34,880 nucleotides of DNA from a virus, in IMG/VR virus record IMGVR_UViG_3300050821_002462, positions 1 to 34,880 of that record; one strand, 5' to 3'. Numbering within the stretch: the first letter of the stretch is position 1; each line of letters starts with the position of its first letter. The notes under the pieces were generated by a model. The model made no database searches, was not told the DNA's origin, and saw nothing but the letters and a program-made list of their open reading frames with translations. Position numbers and translations under genes: made by a program. Positions 24,694 to 29,852 of this stretch are shown piece by piece.

Positions 24694-24864
24694 TCACGCG
24701 CCCTTGGGCTTGGTGAGCACGAACCAGAAAGTGTCATTTGGGCGCTGCCGGTGCAGCTCCGCGAGCACATGCTGCTCGACGAAATTAGATGGCGGGGTTG
24801 TCTCGAAGCATCGGATCTCGTGGGTTCCGGCTAGCATTGCGCAGAACGTGATCAGGGGCATCAT
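24694..24864 (-). CDS. Small hypothetical protein (56 aa), first gene of late leftward operon
   Basis: ATG 24864 after AGAGGGAGATG, a good ribosome site. Product opens MMPLITFCAMLAGTHEIRCF and ends FWFVLTKPKGA. It heads the leftward late transcript, just across from the rightward promoter. A leftward TTGACT (24916-24921) exists upstream but no good -10, so late promoter is not assigned. Confidence 0.6.
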   Translation of the reverse strand: MMPLITFCAMLAGTHEIRCFETTPPSNFVEQHVLAELHRQRPNDTFWFVLTKPKGA

Positions 24865-24924
24865 GGCTGCATCTCCCTCTTAGATGCACTCTTTGTTGCA
24901 CACTTTTCTCAGGGAAGTCAAGAA

Positions 24925-24977
24925 AAATAGTGCAAATAGTGCTTGACACGATCCATAAACAGTGCGATAAACAGTGC
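24925..24977 (+). repeat. Four direct copies of AAAYAGTGC
   Basis: AAATAGTGC at 24925-24933 and 24934-24942 in tandem, AAACAGTGC at 24957-24965 and 24969-24977. The last two overlap the spacer and -10 of the rightward promoter. Probably operator sites for an unknown regulator acting on the divergent region. Confidence 0.7.
24943..24971 (+). promoter_or_regulatory. Sigma70-type promoter of rightward island
   Basis: TTGACA (24943-24948), 17-nt spacer, GATAAA (24966-24971). It precedes the 52-aa gene at 24997 and lies within the AAAYAGTGC repeats. Confidence 0.7.
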
Positions 24978-24996
24978 ATAAGAACAGAGCAAGCAG

Positions 24997-25155
24997 ATGT
25001 CTCTCATGATCAACTCCCCCCGTATCCGCTGCCACAAGGCAACTGACGGAACTTGGACCGCCACGCTCTATATTGAAGGCCGCTGGCATGCTCAGATGCA
25101 CGGATTCGCGTCACAGTCGCAGGCCCGCAATGCTATCCAAGCGCGATATCTATGA
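24997..25155 (+). CDS. Small hypothetical protein (52 aa)
   Basis: ATG 24997 after the leader GAGCAAGCAG; stop TGA overlaps the next ATG (ATGA at 25152). The sequence CHKATDGTWTATLYIEGRWH followed by SQSQARNAIQARYL looks like a compact beta-beta-alpha fold. First gene of the rightward island. Function unknown. Confidence 0.65.
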   Translation: MSLMINSPRIRCHKATDGTWTATLYIEGRWHAQMHGFASQSQARNAIQARYL

Positions 25156-25583
25156 TCAAGGTCGAGGACATCGAGGCGGCCCGCGAATTTGGGCCCCCGA
25201 CTTGGTACGCCTATCTGGTCGTCCACCCCGTGACGAAAGTTCCGCTTTATGCGGGGATCACGGCAAGCATCACGGGACGTAGCGCGCAGCACATCGCACC
25301 TAGCAGTCCCGTCCGCGCTATCTTGGGTGATCTAATACCAGAGATCGTTGTGGTAGGGCGGTACGAGACCAAGGACGAGGCAATAGACCACGAAATCAGG
25401 CTAATCAACGAAACACCCAATTTGCTCAATCAAATCAGCAGTCGCGCCACAGGAAGGCCGAGGCTGGGCGAGGAACACAAGACGATCGAAGCTAACCGAC
25501 CGTGGGAAGAGCAAGGAATCTCTCGCCGCACTTGGTATGCAAGGCGCAGGAAAGAGAAGAAAGTTCATGAGCAGAGCGAATAG
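25152..25583 (+). CDS. GIY-YIG-like nuclease candidate
   Basis: 143 residues. YAY (19-21) and YAG (33-35) in WYAYLVVHPVTKVPLYAGIT match the two GIY-YIG half motifs; Arg43, Glu81 (EAIDHEIRL) and Asn93 are at fitting distances for the family's catalytic core. The C-terminal stretch PWEEQGISRRTWYARRRK resembles a DNA-binding helix-turn-helix. Coupled to the upstream gene by ATGA. Could be a homing-type or host-DNA nuclease. The half motifs are degenerate, so a catalytically inactive relative is possible. Confidence 0.55.
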   Translation: MIKVEDIEAAREFGPPTWYAYLVVHPVTKVPLYAGITASITGRSAQHIAPSSPVRAILGDLIPEIVVVGRYETKDEAIDHEIRLINETPNLLNQISSRATGRPRLGEEHKTIEANRPWEEQGISRRTWYARRRKEKKVHEQSE

Positions 25584-25586
25584 GTG

Positions 25587-25615
25587 TTGACGCGGCGGAT
25601 AAACAGTGCAATAAA
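25587..25615 (+). promoter_or_regulatory. Second island promoter, copy of the first
   Basis: TTGACG (25587-25592), 17-nt spacer, AATAAA (25610-25615). The segment 25599-25643 matches 24955-24999 at 42 of 45 positions, including the leader and ATG. Confidence 0.7.
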
Positions 25616-25643
25616 CAGTGCATCAGAACGGAGCAAGCAGATG
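25599..25643 (+). repeat. Duplicated promoter-leader (second copy; first at 24955-24999)
   Basis: 45-nt direct repeat, three mismatches, ending at the start codon in both copies. It carries two AAACAGTGC elements (25601-25609, 25613-25621) around the -10 box. Sequence diverges immediately inside the genes, so the leader, not the gene, was duplicated or conserved. Confidence 0.8.
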
Positions 25644-25841
25644 ACCACTTACGTTGAAGACTGCGCAGGCAAAAAGGCTGATTACCGCGTCTATTACCGA
25701 AAAAACGGCAAGCTGAAAGTGTTCTTTGACGCCATGTTTGCCTCCTCACCCGAAGAGGCAAAAGCCTTGATGCTTGGTTTTGCCAAAGAGCTTCGCATGA
25801 AGGTCGAGATCATTGGCGTTAAGGCAGAAGCAAGCAGATGA
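25641..25841 (+). CDS. Small hypothetical protein (66 aa)
   Basis: ATG 25641, immediately after the duplicated leader; an upstream in-frame ATG at 25584 would lie before the promoter and is rejected. Product reads TTYVEDCAGKKADYRVYYRK then FASSPEEAKALMLGFAKEL. Ends in an ATGA overlap. Unknown function. Confidence 0.65.
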   Translation: MTTYVEDCAGKKADYRVYYRKNGKLKVFFDAMFASSPEEAKALMLGFAKELRMKVEIIGVKAEASR

Positions 25842-26002
25842 CCATCCAACGCCTTCGCCTAGCAGACACATTCAAGCGCACCTCCCCGTTCGCGTGGCTG
25901 GCCTTCCAAGCCGTTCGCCCGCTGGTTGAGGGCTATGCTTATCGCCTCATCCAGTTGGAAGAGATGAGCAAGGCAGTCGACGCTGGCGTAGTTTTCGGCT
26001 GA
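25838..26002 (+). CDS. Small hypothetical protein (54 aa)
   Basis: ATG 25838, preceded by AAGCAAGCAG as in the duplicated leader, in an ATGA overlap. Sequence RLADTFKRTSPFAWLAFQAV then VEGYAYRLIQLEEM. Helical. Unknown function. Confidence 0.6.
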   Translation: MTIQRLRLADTFKRTSPFAWLAFQAVRPLVEGYAYRLIQLEEMSKAVDAGVVFG

Positions 26003-26015
26003 AGGAACAAGGGAA

Positions 26016-26219
26016 ATGACGGACGAGCAATTTGAAACTATCATGACCTTGCTGAAACAGATCGAACGGCGTCTATGGGCGCAGGAAGCGCGTGCCAACG
26101 GACTCGTCCCCGCGACCCAAGAATTCGCATCTCATATGCAGCTCGCGGCAAGGGTTGAGCTAGGCATCTCACGCCGCTTACAGCTAGCGGCACAGAAAGA
26201 GAAGGAGCAAGGGAAATGA
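26016..26219 (+). CDS. Small helical hypothetical protein (67 aa)
   Basis: ATG 26016 after AACAAGGGAA. Amphipathic helices (EQFETIMTLLKQIERRLWAQ; RRLQLAAQKEKEQGK) suggest a coiled coil. The same leader block GAxCAAGGGAAATGAC precedes the next gene. Unknown function. Confidence 0.6.
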   Translation: MTDEQFETIMTLLKQIERRLWAQEARANGLVPATQEFASHMQLAARVELGISRRLQLAAQKEKEQGK

Positions 26220-26419
26220 CTGATTTCTTTGAGAAGGTGAAAAAGCTCAACCAAGATCCGGCTTACATCCGCGACACATTGGATCGGCTGGAGAAAGCTA
26301 ATAAAGCCAAGGAGGCGCGCAAGGCGCAATTCAAGCTCGGACCCCCAGTGATAATTAAGAGCGGCCCCGTGCGAATGGTCCCGCCGCAATATCGCAAGGG
26401 AGGTTCGCACAGCAGATAA
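26216..26419 (+). CDS. Small charged hypothetical protein (67 aa), last gene of island
   Basis: ATG 26216, ATGA overlap, preceded by GAGCAAGGGAA. Lys-rich N-terminal helix (DFFEKVKKLNQDPAYIRDTL) and a Pro/Gly C-terminus. Only 12 nt separate its stop from the stop of the convergent early gene; GGGTT-CT-AACCC (26427-26438) there could be a weak terminator. Confidence 0.6.
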   Translation: MTDFFEKVKKLNQDPAYIRDTLDRLEKANKAKEARKAQFKLGPPVIIKSGPVRMVPPQYRKGGSHSR

Positions 26420-26431
26420 ATAGCGGGGGTT

Positions 26432-26803
26432 CTAACCCTTCGCCTTAGCCAGCAGCGCTCTAACCGCTGCGGCCCGTTCGGCATCGGTAAACGTAATCCG
26501 GTGCTCGATCGGTTGCTCCGGATCTCCTGCGACGATCTGAGGAGCCTTGCCCCAGCCTCGATCTAGAATGGCCTGAGCCGCGCCAACTCGGGCTGCCGCC
26601 GGCTTTGAACTATCCTTTACGATTGATTTCAGGGCGTTTATTGCATCTGCGGTACATTCCTTTGCCGCAGCTTTAACGTCCTGAATTGCCTGTTTGGCAA
26701 TTACCGTTGCCAGTTCATTTGCCGGTTTCTTCGGGCGTCCATTTGGGTTTGGGCTCTTCTGTCCTGGCTTGAAGGATGTTGAGCGCTTACCGCCGCGAGG
26801 CAT
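26432..26803 (-). CDS. Small terminase candidate / DUF5681-like protein (123 aa)
   Basis: ATG 26803 (MPRGGKRSTSFKPGQKSPNP), with NGRPKK next, a typical opening of a phage family often annotated near terminases. Then a helical core ending AAARVGAAQAILDRGWGKAP and a C-terminal helix. The start overlaps the upstream gene by 17 nt. It closes the early operon, separated from TerL by the rightward island. TerS is my inference; a general DNA-binding role is equally possible. Confidence 0.55.
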   Translation of the reverse strand: MPRGGKRSTSFKPGQKSPNPNGRPKKPANELATVIAKQAIQDVKAAAKECTADAINALKSIVKDSSKPAAARVGAAQAILDRGWGKAPQIVAGDPEQPIEHRITFTDAERAAAVRALLAKAKG

Positions 26804-26975
26804 CGGAAATCCGCCATATAGGCCACAATCGGGCCAACTCAGAGAGGCAAACGCTCTCCATGAAGCAACCTTGATAGCTGGCAATCCATCGGCCGCGTTC
26901 GTAATGGATGTGAGGCCGCGTAAGCCTCGGTCCATGGCCGGCGCCGAGCCCGCTTGCGTAGAGGAGAGGCTTCAT
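26787..26975 (-). CDS. Small hypothetical protein (62 aa)
   Basis: ATG 26975 in an ATGA overlap. RPHIHYERGRWIASYQGCFM then SELARLWPIWR look protein-like and rich in Trp and Arg. Tightly packed between neighbours. Unknown function. Confidence 0.55.
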   Translation of the reverse strand: MKPLLYASGLGAGHGPRLTRPHIHYERGRWIASYQGCFMESVCLSELARLWPIWRISDASRR

Positions 26976-27259
26976 TCCATACCCAAGGCGATGGCACGAT
27001 CATAAAGGGCCAGGATATCTTCCTTGGTGGTTTTCGGCCAGTCACTGTATTGCGTGACGGCTCCCCAGCCAGGAGGTAGGGCCTTAAAGAGAAGCCTTGC
27101 TTCCGGTGAGTTGAGTGTCGGCGCTTGGATCGCTCCCAAAGCGCAAAAGCGCTTGCCATCCTCCGAAACCATGGCTCCACGGCACAAGCCGCCGCGTACA
27201 ATCCTCTCACGCCCGGCAAGCAGATTCAGGACAGTCTGAGGGATAGTCTCGTGCTTCAT
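26972..27259 (-). CDS. Hypothetical protein with CALGAI motif (95 aa)
   Basis: ATG 27259 (MKHETIPQTVLNLLAGRERI). The segment LCRGAMVSEDGKRFCALGAI resembles the Cys-containing GxxCALGAI motif of DUF6197-type proteins common in phages and actinobacteria. The rest is helical. Early operon; function unknown. Confidence 0.65.
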   Translation of the reverse strand: MKHETIPQTVLNLLAGRERIVRGGLCRGAMVSEDGKRFCALGAIQAPTLNSPEARLLFKALPPGWGAVTQYSDWPKTTKEDILALYDRAIALGME

Positions 27260-27426
27260 GGCCAGCCCACGATAGGGATGAGGAGAAAAAGGGGGAGGCT
27301 CACAGGGGAGCGCTCATGGTCGGAGACGGTGGAGTTGCGGGACTGCAACAGTCCTTGACAACTATCGCCCACCACTCCCGGAACGGAGCGAGAAAAGCCG
27401 GTATCTGATTTTCGAACGGGTGTCAA
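27256..27426 (-). CDS. Possible Ser-rich small protein (56 aa), TTG start
   Basis: Frame from TTG 27426 (TTGA overlap with the upstream stop) to TGA 27256 (ATGA overlap with the next start), filling a 163-nt gap exactly. Product MTPVRKSDTGFSRSVPGVVG; ends LPLFLLIPIVGWP. The overlaps support a gene, but composition is odd and the DNA also holds TTGACA and a perfect hairpin GGACTG-CAA-CAGTCC (27340-27354), so it could instead be a regulatory gap. Confidence 0.35.
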   Translation of the reverse strand: MTPVRKSDTGFSRSVPGVVGDSCQGLLQSRNSTVSDHERSPVSLPLFLLIPIVGWP

Positions 27427-27617
27427 CGAGGTTCCAGCAGAGATTTGTGGAGCATGGCGAGCCAATTTCCCTCGGCACCAAGATCCTCGCCTACATCTGA
27501 CCACATCTCCGGAGTCACCGTCTTAAGCGTGCGGAGGACTTCGGCAAGGATGGCGCGAACGTCACTTTCATCACCATAGGCGCAGCACTCCGCCACCAAT
27601 TCCTCATACGCGCTCAT
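27423..27617 (-). CDS. Small acidic hypothetical protein (64 aa)
   Basis: ATG 27617 in an ATGA overlap with the NusG-like gene. Helical and acidic (MSAYEELVAECCAYGDESDV then AILAEVLRTLKTV). Its coupling to the NusG-like gene suggests joint expression. Unknown function. Confidence 0.65.
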   Translation of the reverse strand: MSAYEELVAECCAYGDESDVRAILAEVLRTLKTVTPEMWSDVGEDLGAEGNWLAMLHKSLLEPR

Positions 27618-28309
27618 GCTAACTCCAATGCGCTTGGCTTCAGGGTTGTGGATGTCCGGCGCCCAAATAGATCCAAGTCAACCCGGATACCGGCCTTCGA
27701 GAACGCCTCGACTAGGCCTTGGAACCCAGTAAGGGGCCCATCGCCGATTCGGACCGCGTCGCCTATTTTGAATGTTCGCGCCCACGCTGGGATCTTCGTT
27801 TCGTCCCATTTGCCGTCGATTTCTGCCTCGTTGATGGCGCGGACCGCCCGTTGATCAAGCGCCCAAGGGCCAGCCGAATCGCCGATGATCTCGCTGATTC
27901 CGTCATGCACCCATGCGGAGAGAGGCTCCTCGACCTCACCGACGAACAGATACCGGCCGAACACCGCGGTTTGATGTATTCTCTTCCGGCGCCCTACCCG
28001 TGCGCGCGCCTGATAGACCGTCTTCCGGCCGAGTGGGCAATAGGCCACGAACCCGAGCTCGTTCAGGTCGAGCGCCACGCCTCGAGCCATCTGCGGTCGG
28101 CAGACTGCGACCACCCAGCGGCGGACCTCATCCATCGGAAGGGCTCTAGGCGCCACAAGGACGGGGGCAGGAAGCTCATGAATGCCTGTCTGGCGGCTAC
28201 CTATGCCGGATATGGATCTTTGCGCCCTGGCGGCCCGCGCTAGCGATCCTGGGTCCATTCCAAGGGCGCGCGCCCGCTTGCGGAGCACCTCGAGTTCAAT
28301 CTTGCCCAT
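27614..28309 (-). CDS. NusG/RfaH-like transcription antitermination protein
   Basis: 231 residues from ATG 28309 (MGKIELEVLRKRARALGMD), preceded by GGGAGAAG and overlapping the upstream gene by 14 nt; an earlier in-frame ATG is at 28366. A helical N-terminal extension (1-58) precedes a NusG N-terminal-like domain (62-160: RRWVVAVCRPQMARGVALDL, AVFGRYLFVG) and a KOW-like C-terminal domain (180-229: FKIGDAVRIGDGPLTGFQG). NusG paralogs bind RNA polymerase and suppress termination, so this may extend early or switch on late transcription. Confidence 0.8.
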   Translation of the reverse strand: MGKIELEVLRKRARALGMDPGSLARAARAQRSISGIGSRQTGIHELPAPVLVAPRALPMDEVRRWVVAVCRPQMARGVALDLNELGFVAYCPLGRKTVYQARARVGRRKRIHQTAVFGRYLFVGEVEEPLSAWVHDGISEIIGDSAGPWALDQRAVRAINEAEIDGKWDETKIPAWARTFKIGDAVRIGDGPLTGFQGLVEAFSKAGIRVDLDLFGRRTSTTLKPSALELA

Positions 28310-28532
28310 TGGACTTCTCCCTCTCGGCAAGTATCGCGTCGGCAGCTTCGTAAGCTTTTTTCGCAAGAAACTCGGCGCTAGATGGAGATCTGGAGGCCGG
28401 AAGTCCGATTAGGCCGCATAGCGCCTGCCCAGCGAACCAGTCGCGGATCGTCATGCCTTCGTGGGCAACCTCACCCATGCTGCCGTGCGACGGGAACGCA
28501 GGCCCTCCATCATCAAGCTCAGTCTTGCCCAT
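28296..28532 (-). CDS. Conserved-type small phage protein (78 aa)
   Basis: ATG 28532 (MGKTELDDGGPAFPSHGS). The motif GGPAFP, then GMTIRDWFAGQALCGLI and KKAYEAADAILAEREK, is a frequently seen short phage protein of unknown function. Overlaps both neighbours by 14 nt. Confidence 0.75.
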   Translation of the reverse strand: MGKTELDDGGPAFPSHGSMGEVAHEGMTIRDWFAGQALCGLIGLPASRSPSSAEFLAKKAYEAADAILAEREKSNGQD

Positions 28533-28848
28533 GATCGTCTTCCTTCGGCGCGAGGATGGATTTCAATTCGGGTGAGATCGTTAGCGGCGTGGCTCCGTAT
28601 TCGGCCATCGTCTCCCCGATCGGGCGAAAGTCTGGCCTTCGCTTGGCCCGCAGCGGCTCCAGACCTTTGGCCAACTCAGAGAACAGCCTGGCAACGCGGA
28701 ACCGCATCAGAGGATCTATACGAGGACTGCGCCTGTCCTCCTCTTCTCTCTCTCGACGGTCCTTGAACCTCTGCGACAGGATGATTTGCTCATCGGTGAG
28801 CGCCGCCGACGTATTGCTGGATTGGGGGGATTGCTTTTCGAATTTCAT
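28519..28848 (-). CDS. Hypothetical protein of replication region (109 aa)
   Basis: ATG 28848, overlapping the replication gene by 59 nt. Charged helical N-terminus (TDEQIILSQRFKDRREREEE), then a Leu/Arg middle (RFRVARLFSELAKGLEPLRA). Its position after the replication protein suggests a helicase-loader-type partner, but no motif supports that. Confidence 0.6.
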   Translation of the reverse strand: MKFEKQSPQSSNTSAALTDEQIILSQRFKDRREREEEDRRSPRIDPLMRFRVARLFSELAKGLEPLRAKRRPDFRPIGETMAEYGATPLTISPELKSILAPKEDDHGQD

Positions 28849-29608
28849 CGTAGTTGCCCTCGAGGATCTTCAGCGCGTTTGTGGGATTGTTGATCCAGTC
28901 GAACGTGCATGGCGATCGGCCCTTGTCGCCGCGCAGGAAGGGACTTCCCCTTATTTTGGCGAAGATGCGTTCGTAGTTCTGAGCTTCGCGAATGCGCGCG
29001 AGAGCGGAAACCTCTCGTGGGCTCCCGGCCTTGATTTCCTCGATCTGGGGCAGGCCAAGCTCGCCAGCTAGGGCGTTCCATTGCTGGCCAAGCTCTCGTA
29101 ATCGAGAACGAGCATTGCCTAGCTTCGCCTTCTCGATCTCGATCTTCAAATTGATGGCTGGCGGCTTGCCGTCAGCAAGAGATGCGTCAGCATCTCTAAT
29201 GGTACTGGTACTAGGTACTAGATCAGGCGCGAGGGTTCGCGAGGGTTCGCGAGGGTTCGCGATGGTTTCTGATTTATCCGGAGGATGAGGAAGCTTTGAC
29301 TTAGAAGGATGGTCTATTTTCTGGTGTTTGCAGAAATTTATCACCTGTAGGTAGGCGCTTCCTTCTACCGTATACCTCTGGATGCAATGTTCTCGTTCAA
29401 GCTCAGTAAGCCATCCTTCGATAAGGCTCGGTGCATCATCGTCGAAGGGGAAAAGAAGGCTCGCGAGCATTCGCGAGGATGCGCGAGACCTACCTTCGTC
29501 GTCGACTTGGGTCCACAATTGGATGAACAAAAGGCGTGCATCCCGGGACACTCGCCCCATGCTCTCGGACTGCTGGAACTCGGGCTTGATGGTGCGAATG
29601 CGGCTCAT
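28790..29608 (-). CDS. Replication initiation-like protein (lambda O analogue candidate)
   Basis: 272 residues from ATG 29608 because MSRIRTIKPEFQQSES is the characteristic opening of a family of phage replisome organisers; an earlier in-frame start at 29662 lacks this. N-terminal winged-helix-like domain about 1-100 (ARLLFIQLWTQVDDEGRSRA, LEREHCIQRYTVEGSAYLQV). A linker at about 100-140, encoded by tandem DNA repeats, leads to a C-terminal domain (EIEKAKLGNARSRLRELGQQ; FDWINNPTNALKILEG). It probably binds the origin and recruits helicase. Architecture, with iterons in the linker, parallels lambda O. Confidence 0.75.
   Translation of the reverse strand: MSRIRTIKPEFQQSESMGRVSRDARLLFIQLWTQVDDEGRSRASSRMLASLLFPFDDDAPSLIEGWLTELEREHCIQRYTVEGSAYLQVINFCKHQKIDHPSKSKLPHPPDKSETIANPREPSRTLAPDLVPSTSTIRDADASLADGKPPAINLKIEIEKAKLGNARSRLRELGQQWNALAGELGLPQIEEIKAGSPREVSALARIREAQNYERIFAKIRGSPFLRGDKGRSPCTFDWINNPTNALKILEGNYDEIRKAIPPIQQYVGGAHR
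29178..29345 (-). other. Candidate replication origin inside the replication gene
   Basis: Clustered elements: perfect inverted repeat AGAGATGC-GTCA-GCATCTCT (29178-29197); three GGTACT units (29201-29206, 29207-29212, 29214-29219); three exact tandem decamers GCGAGGGTTC (29229-29258) plus a fourth, GCGATGGTTT (29259-29268); then an AT-richer tract (about 29290-29345). They encode the linker (about residues 114-127). The combination resembles lambda ori. Confidence 0.6.
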
Positions 29609-29651
29609 GCGGAGCCAACGTAAGGATGGGCGGCATAAGCGATCCTCACGA

Positions 29652-29852
29652 CTATCCCTCAATCTCAGCGATAAATTCCTTCGGCAGGCGCGATCGCCAC
29701 GACTGCAAAAGCATTAGAGTCAGTGTCGCGGCTTTCAGCCCAGGCTCCAGATGCTCCCACTCCTTGGGCTTCATACTTGGATTGCCGCGGCGCATGGCAT
29801 GGACAGCGGCGACATCGACGGCTGACGTCTGTGCATGAAGGGAGGCTTTCAT
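29652..29852 (-). CDS. Small hypothetical protein (66 aa)
   Basis: ATG 29852 in an ATGA overlap with the C5 methyltransferase. Helical with MKASLHAQTSAVDVAAVHAM and EPGLKAATLTLMLLQSW. No recognised motif. 43 nt separate it from the chosen replication start. Confidence 0.6.
   Translation of the reverse strand: MKASLHAQTSAVDVAAVHAMRRGNPSMKPKEWEHLEPGLKAATLTLMLLQSWRSRLPKEFIAEIEG

Noticed and set aside
24497-24697. Alternative 66-codon leftward frame four bases from the chosen one
   Set aside because: It overlaps the 56-aa gene's stop awkwardly and has less protein-like composition than the Trp/Tyr-rich frame at 24493..24693.
24785-24979. Leftward 64-codon frame
   Set aside because: Runs through the promoter and the AAAYAGTGC repeats and has no ribosome site.
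29229-29268. Tandem decamers as a CRISPR-like array
   Set aside because: Units are 10 bp with no spacers and lie inside a coding frame; they fit origin iterons.
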